From Planctomycetota bacterium (lineage in GTDB: Bacteria; Planctomycetota; UBA1135; GCA-002748355), in the NCBI GenBank assembly GCA_027021385.1, contig JALUUL010000058.1, positions 49,038 to 113,037 of the forward strand: a stretch of 64,000 bases of DNA, given 5' to 3'. The position numbers and the translations under genes are program-made. Below the pieces are notes generated by a model, which saw only the letters and a program-made list of their open reading frames with translations, searched no databases and was not told the DNA's origin. Positions 1 to 6,925 of the stretch are shown one piece after another. The number at the start of each line of letters is the position of its first letter. The stretch's first letter is position 1.

Positions 1-1
1 C

Positions 2-556
2 GACGGGGAGGACTGCCTCGTCGTTCCCCAGAAGAAGATCTGCTACGCGACCTATTCCGGCGATCTCGCCCCGGTCTTCCTCGTGCTCGACGCCGTCCTC
101 GATCTGGCCGGACCCCAAGGGGAACGCTCGATGCCCCTCCGGGAGTTCTACGCCTTCGACGGGATCCGCCGCTTCCGCAAGGAGCCGGACGAGATCTGCC
201 TGAGGATCCGGATCCCCAAGGAGTCGGAGGGGCTCCGGACCGGCTACCGCAAGCTCCGGGCCCGCGACGTCCTCGAGTATCCGGTCATGGGGGTCGCGAT
301 GGGGCTCCGGGTCGCGGAGGGGGCGGTCCGGGACCTCCGGGTCGCCGTGACGGGCTCCGAGGCGATCCCCCTCCATTACGGGGACCTGGACCTCGGAAAC
401 GGGATCCCCCCGGGCGAGGAAGGCGCCGAAGCCGTGAAAAGGGCCCTGCTCGAGTGGGTCAAGACCTACCGGAACGTCCCCTTCCCTCCCGGCTACCGCC
501 GCGCGATGGCCGGGGAGTTCGGAAGGGAACTCTTTATGACCCTGGTCTCGGCCTGA
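2..556 (+). CDS. Molybdenum hydroxylase FAD-binding subunit, C-terminal part (partial)
   Basis: The gene runs in from the left edge, so the N-terminus is missing. The visible 184 residues match the second half of the FAD-binding (CoxM/HcrB-like) subunit of xanthine dehydrogenase / 4-hydroxybenzoyl-CoA reductase type enzymes: the segment CYATYSGDLAP near the edge is the typical 'CY..ysgD.ap' stretch of the FAD domain, and the later part (from about YRKLRARDVLEYPVMGVA) is the CO-dehydrogenase flavoprotein C-terminal domain. Such subunits pass electrons from the Mo centre and FeS clusters to FAD in a heterotrimeric cytoplasmic enzyme; the partner subunits would lie to the left. It is convergent with the selenium genes that follow, which is suggestive because some molybdenum hydroxylases need SelD-derived selenium. 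The substrate cannot be told from this fragment. Confidence 0.75.
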   Translation, partial: DGEDCLVVPQKKICYATYSGDLAPVFLVLDAVLDLAGPQGERSMPLREFYAFDGIRRFRKEPDEICLRIRIPKESEGLRTGYRKLRARDVLEYPVMGVAMGLRVAEGAVRDLRVAVTGSEAIPLHYGDLDLGNGIPPGEEGAEAVKRALLEWVKTYRNVPFPPGYRRAMAGEFGRELFMTLVSA

Positions 557-610
557 GCCACCCGACCGCCCTACCCGGAAGGACGCCCGGCGGGGAAGAT
601 GCGCCCCGGC

Positions 611-781
611 TCAGGGCTCCTCGAAGCGGAGTTCGACCCGAAGGTCTTTGCGGAGACTGCGAAGGACCGGACAGGACGCGGCGGCCTTTCTGAGCAAGTC
701 CTTGGACTCCTGCGGCAGGCCGGCCGGCCAGACGAAGGAGACCTCGAGCGTCCCGATGCGGCGGAGGGGATCCTGGACCAT
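611..781 (-). CDS. OsmC-like C-terminal fragment downstream of selD
   Basis: A 56-codon frame from ATG, too short for most gene callers. It contains the second half of an OsmC-like fold: a beta strand (LEVSFVW), a helix and the second conserved cysteine motif (ASCPVLRSL), ending in a final strand. Intact OsmC proteins are about 140 residues with a first reactive Cys that is absent here. The frame is open upstream right up to the UGA stop of selD, 24 bases before this ATG, and the extra residues (RGRVVKH) also look OsmC-like. It may therefore be the remnant of a truncated osmC gene, a tiny genuine protein, or a tail reached by UGA read-through from SelD. The family match rests on eye alignment only. 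Confidence 0.45.
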   Translation of the reverse strand: MVQDPLRRIGTLEVSFVWPAGLPQESKDLLRKAAASCPVLRSLRKDLRVELRFEEP

Positions 782-805
782 GTGCTTGACGACCCTTCCC
801 CGGGA

Positions 806-1855
806 TCAGGGTTCGAGCCGCAGGACGACCTCCTCCCGCGGGAAGGCTTCCCCTAGGACGAAAGCCTCGACCCCGCGCTCGGCCAGGGCCGCGAGGACCT
901 CGTCCCGCCGGGAGGGAGGGAAGGCCGCGAGGAGCCCGCCCGAGGTCTCGGCGTCGAAGCAGAGACCGGCGAGGGGTTCCGGGACCCCCGGCTCGACCCG
1001 GCAGTCCTTACCTAGGTAGGCCCTCGTCCGGGCCGCGCCCCCCGAGAGGAGCCCGCTCCGGGAGAGTTCGAGGGCCCCGGGGAAGACCGGGACCTCGGAG
1101 GCGGAGATCCGGAGCGAAACCCCGCTCGCGTCGGCCAGTTCCTTCGCATGTCCGAGGAGCCCGAATCCCGTGACATCGGTCGCCGCGCGGAGTCCGAGTT
1201 CCACCAAGGTCTCCCCGGCCGCGCGGTTCAGGGTCGCCATCTGCTCCATGGCCGCGAGGGCCCTGTCCTCGGAGAGCCGCCCCTTCTTGAGGGCGGTCGT
1301 CACGGCCCCCATGCCGATCGACTTCGTCAGGAGGAGCAGGTCTCCGGCCTCGACCTTGGCGTTCGTCAGGATGTGCTCCGGATCGCAGGTCCCGGTCACG
1401 GCGAGGCCGTACTTGATCTCCGCGTCGGTGACCGTGTGCCCTCCGGCCAGGATCGCCTCCGCCTCGTCGATCTTCTCCTGCCCTCCGGCCAGGATGCGCC
1501 CGAGGAGGTCGGGGGAGAGCCCCTTCGGCCAGCCGACGATCGAGAGGACCGAATGCGGGCGTCCCCCCATCGCGTAGACGTCGGAAAGGGCGTTCGCCGC
1601 GGCGATCCTCCCGTACCATTCCGGGTCGTCGACGACCGGGGGGAAGAAATCGACGGTCTGGACGAGAGCCAAGCCATCGGCCAGCCGGACGATGCCGGCG
1701 TCGTCCAGGGTCGAGGGCCCGACGAGGAGATCCGGGGAGCGGGCCGGGGGGAGATGGGTCAGGGCCTGCACGAGGTCCCGGGGATCCATCTTCGCCGCTC
1801 AACCGGCGCAGGAGGCGTATCGGGTCAGTCGTTCGTCGCGTTTCCAGAAGGCCAT
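806..1855 (-). CDS. selD: Selenide, water dikinase SelD, itself a selenoprotein
   Basis: SelD makes selenophosphate from selenide and ATP, the selenium donor for Sec-tRNA and for Se-cofactors. The body is unmistakable: an ATP-binding Asp/Gly-rich region (VQTVDFFPPVVDDP, AAANALSDVYAMGG), LAGGHTVTD, TDVTGFGLLGH and SGGLLAAF. The first ATG after the in-frame UGA (base 1789) would give a protein lacking the catalytic segment. Reading upstream through the UGA to the ATG at 1855 adds LTRYASCAG-Sec-AAK, which aligns with the RLTQYSHGAGCGCK segment of E. coli SelD, placing Sec19 at the catalytic Cys17 and Lys22 at the essential Lys20. The full product is 349 residues, the usual SelD length. It lies 54 bases behind selA in the same direction, so the two are probably cotranscribed. 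Translation of full-length SelD should depend on SelA/SelD/SelB, an autoregulatory arrangement known for Sec-containing SelDs. Confidence 0.92.
1762..1779 (-). promoter_or_regulatory. Candidate bacterial SECIS hairpin in selD
   Basis: On the mRNA, GGGACCU-CGUGC-AGGCCC can fold into a 6-bp stem with one bulged A and a 5-base loop. The loop begins 27 bases after the UGA, and a G lies at loop position 2. These properties agree with the general bacterial SECIS description (stem-loop just downstream of UGA, G in the first two loop bases, loop roughly 16-37 bases away). The pairing was found by eye in GC-rich sequence, where chance hairpins are common. Confidence 0.45.
1799..1801 (-). other. In-frame UGA predicted to encode selenocysteine (SelD Sec19)
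   Basis: This TGA interrupts the selD frame between residues AG and AAK, exactly where homologues have catalytic Cys or Sec. Conserved residues are found on both sides in one frame (LTRY upstream, LVQAL and LLVG downstream), so it cannot be a normal stop. Confidence 0.88.
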
Positions 1856-1909
1856 GTCCGCATCTTTCCGGGATCTTCGAATGACTTCTCTCCCCCCGGA
1901 ACGGGGGAC

Positions 1910-3331
1910 TCAGGAGGAGGCGTCCCCTCCCGAGGCGAATCCCTCGAACACCCGCACGACTTCCCCCGCGTCCCCGGGCTCGAGGGAACGGAGATCCAAC
2001 CAGAGCGCATCCTCCTCGACCCGTCCCCAGATCGACGGACGGGCGAGACGCAGGCGCCGGGCGAGTTCGCGGGGGGACCCCCCTCCCGTGGACCCGAGGA
2101 CGACCGCGAGGCTCGCGATCGATCGGGCGGGCGTCGCGCCCGACCCTACGTAGGCCGGGCTCGGGCGCAAGACGGCTTCGAAGGAAAGGCTCCGGGCCGC
2201 CGGGGCGAGAGCCTTCACGAGAGCCTCGCCCTCGGCTTCCAACTCCTCGAGCGGGCGGAAGATCGCCCGGAGCACCGGGATCTCTTCCTTCGGGTTCCCG
2301 TGGAGGTAGATCCTCAGGGTCGCTTCAAGAGCGGCGAGCTGGCACTTGTCGCAGCGCAGGGCCCGGTAGAGGGGATGGGAGGCCGCCCGGTCGACGGCCT
2401 CCTTCCGACCGGCGAGCAGGCCTGCCTGGCAGCTTCCGAGGAGCTTGTCCCCCGAGAAGCAGACCAGGGCCGCCCCTTCCTCGAGGCTTCGCGACACCGG
2501 TCGTTCCCGCCCGTCATGGGGGAGGGGTTCTTGGAGGAGGTAGCCGGAACCCTGATCCTCGAGCACCGGCAATCCGTGTTCCTCCCCCAGCGTGACGAGA
2601 TCCGCGAGAGGAACCGAGGCCGTGAAACCCTCGATCCGGAAATTGCTCGGGTGGACCTTGAGCAGGGCCCGGGTCTCGGGTCCGATCGCCCGGGCATAGT
2701 CGTCGAGCCGCGTGCGGTTCGTCGAGCCGACCTCGACCAGGCGGCAGCCGGCCTGGGCCATGACTTCCGGCATCCGGAATCCGCCCCCGATCTCGACGAG
2801 TTCGCCGCGGGAGACCGGGACCTCCCCCCCGCGGGCCAGGGCGTCGAGCGCAAGCAGGGTCGCGGCCGCGTTGTTGTTCACGACGAGGGCCGCCTCGGCC
2901 CCGGTCAACCGCCGCAGAAGCGCGGCCACCGCCCGCTCCCTCCTTCCCCGCTTCCCGCTCTCGGGATCCACCTCGACGAGGGCCTGCCCCGAAACCTCGA
3001 CCAGGGCCGCGCGCGCGGCCCTCGGAAGGGGCGCCCGGCCGAGGCCGGTATGCAGGAGAATGCCGGTCGCGTTGACGACGCGCCGGTGGGCCGGAGTCTC
3101 GAGGCGCCGGCGGACCTCGGCCAGGGCTCCGGCGAGGCCGCGGTCCTCGAAGAGGGCCTCGAGATCCGGACGCCCCCCGGCGAGGAGCTCCCCCCGCAGC
3201 GATTCGAGCAGGCGGCGGGCCGCTTCCCGGGCCAGGGGCCCCGGAACCCCCTCCTGCAGCCGAAGGCAGCGGTCGACGGAGGGGAGCCTTCGCAGCAGGG
3301 CCGAGCGGTCGGGTTCTTCGGCTTCGTTCAT
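1910..3331 (-). CDS. selA: L-seryl-tRNA(Sec) selenium transferase SelA
   Basis: SelA is the PLP enzyme that converts seryl-tRNA(Sec) to selenocysteinyl-tRNA(Sec) with selenophosphate. The 473-residue product has the normal family length and features: an N-terminal helical region for tRNA binding, VVNATGILLHTGLGRAPL, the turn VNNNAAATLL, and the PLP lysine in CFSGDKLLGSCQAG, followed by RALRCDKCQLAALEATL. It is divergent from recJ with about 80 bases between starts. A -10-like TATCCT lies on the minus strand about 27 bases before the ATG, without a clear -35. It heads the selA-selD unit; selB and tRNA-Sec (selC) are not in the window. Confidence 0.95.
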   Translation of the reverse strand: MNEAEEPDRSALLRRLPSVDRCLRLQEGVPGPLAREAARRLLESLRGELLAGGRPDLEALFEDRGLAGALAEVRRRLETPAHRRVVNATGILLHTGLGRAPLPRAARAALVEVSGQALVEVDPESGKRGRRERAVAALLRRLTGAEAALVVNNNAAATLLALDALARGGEVPVSRGELVEIGGGFRMPEVMAQAGCRLVEVGSTNRTRLDDYARAIGPETRALLKVHPSNFRIEGFTASVPLADLVTLGEEHGLPVLEDQGSGYLLQEPLPHDGRERPVSRSLEEGAALVCFSGDKLLGSCQAGLLAGRKEAVDRAASHPLYRALRCDKCQLAALEATLRIYLHGNPKEEIPVLRAIFRPLEELEAEGEALVKALAPAARSLSFEAVLRPSPAYVGSGATPARSIASLAVVLGSTGGGSPRELARRLRLARPSIWGRVEEDALWLDLRSLEPGDAGEVVRVFEGFASGGDASS

Positions 3332-3413
3332 CGCTTCCTGGGGATCGAGGTCGCCAAAGGATACACTCTCCCCCTTCCCCGTTCCCCGGAGTCGTCCCCG
3401 AAGCCTGGTCTCC

Positions 3414-5171
3414 GTGCCGCCGATCCTCCCCCCCGAAACCGTTCCCGAGACCGCTCTCGAGGCCCTGGCGAGGAGTTGCGGACTCTCCCTCCCCCTGGCC
3501 GAACTGCTCTGGCGCCGCGGGCATAGGAGCCCCGAGGAGGCTCGGGCCTGGCTCGACGCCGATCCCCGCGGTCTCCACGATCCATTCCTGTTCCGGGCGA
3601 TGCCCCGGGCCGTCGAGCGGATCCGGAAGGCTCTCCGGGACCGGGAGAGGATCCTGATTCACGGGGACTACGACGTCGACGGACTGACCGGCACCGTCGT
3701 CCTCCTCTCCTTCTTCCGGATGCTCCAGGCCGAGGTCGACTGGTTCATCCCCCGCCGGGACCAGGGATATTCCTTCTCCGAGGCCTCGATCGAGAAGATC
3801 CGGGAAGGCGGGCACAGGCTCTGCATCTCGGTCGACAACGGAACCGCGGCGGGCCGGGAGATCGAGGCCATCCAGGCCCTCGGCTGCGACGTCCTCGTCA
3901 CCGACCATCATGGGGGAAGCGGGGATCCCGCGCCCGCCTTCGCGATCCTCAACCCCAGACTCGAGGACGCGGGGTATCCCGACCCCCACCTCGCCGGCGT
4001 CGGCGTCGCGTTCAAGCTGGCCTGGGCGGTGGCCGAGTCCTTCTCAAGCCGGAGGATCCTTTCCGAGGAGTTCCGCCGCTACCTGCACGACGCGGCGGCT
4101 CTGGTCGCGCTCGGGACGGTCGCCGACATCGTCCCCTTGACCGGGGAGAACCGCATCCTCGTCCGCATGGGCATGAAGGCCCTGCGCCACACCGGCAATC
4201 CGGGGCTTGCGGCCCTCCTCGACGTCCTAGGCCCCGAACGCCGCACGATGTCCGCCGAGGATGTCTCCTTCCGGCTCGGCCCGCGCTTGAACGCCGCCGG
4301 AAGGATGGGACACGCCGACACGGCTCTCCGCCTCCTGACAGCCTCCTCCTACGGCGAGGCCCGGCGTCTCGCCGACGAACTCGAGCGCATGAACCGGCGG
4401 CGACAACAGGTCGAGGCCGCGACCCTCGAGAAGGCCGAGGCCTTCCTCGCCTCCGCCCCCGGCGGGACCTCGACCCCGGTCCTCCTCGCCTGGGGAGAGG
4501 ACTGGCACCTCGGCGTCCTCGGCATCGTGGCCGCCCGTCTCGTCGACAAGTACCGCAGGCCCGCCCTGGTCCTGACCGTGAAGGACGGCCTCGCGCAGGG
4601 ATCGGGACGCAGTCTCGGAGGCATCGATCTCCGCGCCCTGCTCGAGCGGGTCTCGGACCGCCTCCTCCGCTGGGGGGGGCACGCCCGCGCCGTCGGACTG
4701 CGCTGCCGGGCCGAGGACTGCGAGGGACTCCGCGAGGCCCTGCGGCAGGCCCCCCTCCCGGGCGTGAACCGTCCCGAAGCTCCGATCCAGGCCGAGGTCC
4801 GGGCCCCCCTCGCCCGCTGGTCCTCGTCCGAACTCAAGGCCCTGGCCCGCTTCCGCCCCTTCGGGGAGGGGAACCCCCTGCCCCGCTTCCTCGCGACCGG
4901 CGTCCGGATCTCGAGGAACGCGCGCCGCATCGGACCCGGCGGCCGGGGGCTCCTGGGCACCGCGATCCAGGACGGGACCGCCCTGTCCTTCCATGCCCCG
5001 GTCCTCGGCCACCGTCTCGAGGAGTTCCTCGGACGGCCCGGACCCTGGACCCTCCTCTACACGCCGCAATTCGCCGCGCGACCGGAGGCGGGACCGATCC
5101 AGCTCCACGTCCACGCGATCGAGGCGGAGGCCTCACGATCCCGGTCCCTCCCCGCCGAAGAACGAGCATGA
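3414..5171 (+). CDS. recJ: Single-stranded-DNA-specific exonuclease RecJ
   Basis: RecJ degrades ssDNA 5'-3' in RecFOR recombination, mismatch repair and base excision repair. The DHH motifs are present: DYDVDG at about residues 85-90, SVDNG, and VTDHHG at about 161-166, followed by the DHHA1 region with LGPRLNAAGRMG and a C-terminal OB-like part. The frame stays open further upstream, but the GTG at 3414 gives a 585-residue protein of usual RecJ length and avoids running over the start of divergent selA; no ATG is well placed. The last four bases overlap the next ATG, so it is likely translationally coupled to the membrane protein that follows. Confidence 0.93.
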   Translation: MPPILPPETVPETALEALARSCGLSLPLAELLWRRGHRSPEEARAWLDADPRGLHDPFLFRAMPRAVERIRKALRDRERILIHGDYDVDGLTGTVVLLSFFRMLQAEVDWFIPRRDQGYSFSEASIEKIREGGHRLCISVDNGTAAGREIEAIQALGCDVLVTDHHGGSGDPAPAFAILNPRLEDAGYPDPHLAGVGVAFKLAWAVAESFSSRRILSEEFRRYLHDAAALVALGTVADIVPLTGENRILVRMGMKALRHTGNPGLAALLDVLGPERRTMSAEDVSFRLGPRLNAAGRMGHADTALRLLTASSYGEARRLADELERMNRRRQQVEAATLEKAEAFLASAPGGTSTPVLLAWGEDWHLGVLGIVAARLVDKYRRPALVLTVKDGLAQGSGRSLGGIDLRALLERVSDRLLRWGGHARAVGLRCRAEDCEGLREALRQAPLPGVNRPEAPIQAEVRAPLARWSSSELKALARFRPFGEGNPLPRFLATGVRISRNARRIGPGGRGLLGTAIQDGTALSFHAPVLGHRLEEFLGRPGPWTLLYTPQFAARPEAGPIQLHVHAIEAEASRSRSLPAEERA

Positions 5172-5803
5172 GCCTCCAGGAACACGGCGAGCCCCCCGCC
5201 CGCGGGGGTCCGATCCGTCGCCTCTACGACTGGACCCTGCACTGGGCCTACACCCCCTACGGGAATCCGGCCCTCGCCGTGCTCGCGTTCATGGAGTCCA
5301 GTTTCTTCCCGATCCCCCCCGACGTCCTCCTTCTCCCCCTGGTCCTCGGACGAAGGGATCGCTGGCTCCGTTTCGCCTTCCTGTGCACGGTCTTCTCCGT
5401 TCTCGGAGGTCTCTTCGGATACTGGATCGGCCACGCGCTCTGGGAGGACGTCCCCTGGATCCAGCAGACCTTCTTCTCGATCCCGGGGGTGACGCGGGCC
5501 GCCTTCGAAACGGTCGAGGATTGGTTCGCCGCCTACAACTTCTGGATCGTCTTCACCGCGGGGTTCACGCCGATCCCGTTCAAACTCTTCACCGTCACGG
5601 CCGGGGTCTGCGGGGTCGATCTCCCCCTCTTCCTCCTCGCGGCCACGGTCGGTCGCGGCGCACGTTTCTTTCTCGTGGCCTGGATCCTCCAGCGCTTCGG
5701 ACCGAAGGCCCGGGAAATCCTAGAAAGGCGTTTCGGCCTGATGACGATCTGCTTCGTAATCCTGTTGCTCGGAGGATTCCTGATCGTCAAATGGATCCTT
5801 TGA
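5168..5803 (+). CDS. VTT/DedA-type (YqaA-like) inner-membrane protein
   Basis: A 211-residue membrane protein. The conserved N-terminal pattern ESSFFPIPPDVLLLPLVL is the signature of the VTT (DedA/SNARE-associated, YqaA) family, followed by a second half with FTPIPFKLFTVTAG, the matching re-entrant loop with the conserved 'F.PiPf' motif, and a final hydrophobic segment at the C-terminus. Family members are linked to lipid or undecaprenyl-phosphate translocation and membrane homeostasis; the specific substrate here is unknown. The start overlaps the recJ stop by four bases. Confidence 0.85.
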   Translation: MSLQEHGEPPARGGPIRRLYDWTLHWAYTPYGNPALAVLAFMESSFFPIPPDVLLLPLVLGRRDRWLRFAFLCTVFSVLGGLFGYWIGHALWEDVPWIQQTFFSIPGVTRAAFETVEDWFAAYNFWIVFTAGFTPIPFKLFTVTAGVCGVDLPLFLLAATVGRGARFFLVAWILQRFGPKAREILERRFGLMTICFVILLLGGFLIVKWIL

Positions 5804-5842
5804 GAGGGAGCGCGGGTTCATCATGCAGGAAAGACTTGGAAC

Positions 5843-6835
5843 ATGGCTTGCAACGTCGTAACCGGAGGAGCCGGTTTCATCGGTTCCTGCCTGGTCGCTG
5901 GCCTCGAACGGAGCGGCGGGGAACCGACCGTCGTCTTCGACGAACTCGGCCGGGGATCCAAGTGGCGGAACCTCGCCAAGCGTGAACTCGAGGCCCTCCT
6001 TCCCCCCGAGGCCCTCCTGCCCTGGCTCGAGGAGCATGCCTCAAAGGTCGGCCGCGTCTTCCACCTCGGCGCCGTCTCCGCAACGACCGAGACCGACGTC
6101 GACCTCATCCTCTCGCAAAACTTCCACCTCTCGACGAGGCTCTGGGAGTTCTGCGCCGCCCGGGGGATTCCCTTCTTCTACGCATCCTCCGCGGCGACCT
6201 ACGGCGACGGTTCGCAGGGCTTCGACGACGATTGGAGTCCGGAGGCCCTGGCCAGGCTCCGGCCCTTGAACCCCTACGGCTGGTCGAAGCACCTCTTCGA
6301 CCGTTGGGTCTCCCGGAGGATCTCGGAGGGAAGGCCCGCGCCCCCCTCCTGGGCCGGGCTCAAGTTCTTCAACGTCTACGGACCCGGGGAGAACCACAAG
6401 GGGGAGATGCGAAGCGTCGTCTCGAAGGTCTTCGACGCCCTCCGGGACGGGCGGCCCGTCCGCCTCTTCCGCTCCCACGACCCGCGCTACCCGGACGGCG
6501 GGCAGTGCCGGGACTTCGTCTGGGTCGGCGACTGCGTCGAGGTCCTGCTCTGGCTGGCCGCGCAACCGGACCGCCGCGGCATCTTCAACGTCGGGACGGG
6601 CAGGGCGCGCTCCTTCCTCGACTTCGTGAAGCCCGTCTTCGAGGTCCTGGGGCGAAGGCTCGAGATCGAATTCATCGACACCCCTGAGGGGATCCGGGAG
6701 AAGTATCAGTACTTCACGCAGGCGGAGATCGGACGACTCCGGAAGGCGGGATACGAACGACCCTTCCTCGATGTGGAGGAAGGGGTGCGCCGCTATGTCG
6801 AGGAATACCTCGCGGCGGGGGACCCCCACCCCTGA
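5843..6835 (+). CDS. hldD: ADP-L-glycero-D-manno-heptose 6-epimerase
   Basis: An extended short-chain dehydrogenase of 330 residues. It has the NAD(P)-binding GGAGFIGS near the start, the HLGAVSATTETD stretch typical of HldD/RfaD, the serine region ASSAATYGDG and the catalytic YxxxK as NPYGWSKHLFD, followed by FFNVYGPGENHKG. HldD converts ADP-D-glycero-D-manno-heptose to the L form used in the LPS inner core, so this is evidence for a heptose-containing LPS. The start ATG follows the previous stop by about 40 bases; a GGAAAG stretch precedes it. Confidence 0.93.
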   Translation: MACNVVTGGAGFIGSCLVAGLERSGGEPTVVFDELGRGSKWRNLAKRELEALLPPEALLPWLEEHASKVGRVFHLGAVSATTETDVDLILSQNFHLSTRLWEFCAARGIPFFYASSAATYGDGSQGFDDDWSPEALARLRPLNPYGWSKHLFDRWVSRRISEGRPAPPSWAGLKFFNVYGPGENHKGEMRSVVSKVFDALRDGRPVRLFRSHDPRYPDGGQCRDFVWVGDCVEVLLWLAAQPDRRGIFNVGTGRARSFLDFVKPVFEVLGRRLEIEFIDTPEGIREKYQYFTQAEIGRLRKAGYERPFLDVEEGVRRYVEEYLAAGDPHP

Positions 6836-6925
6836 TCGGGCCGGGCGGACCGCACCCGCCGCCTGCCCTGCGGTCTTTCCGACCGATCTCCGGCGGATCC
6901 CCGCGCTCTCCCCGACCGGTCCCGG

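Noticed and set aside
806..808. Reading the SelD terminal UGA as selenocysteine to make a SelD-OsmC fusion
   Set aside because: SelD reaches its normal C-terminus before this UGA and no reason for Sec at that place is known; kept only as an open question in the OsmC finding.
2712..3413. An N-terminal extension of recJ opposite selA
   Set aside because: The extension is Arg/Ser/Pro-rich shadow sequence over selA; the GTG at 3414 gives a normal-length RecJ.
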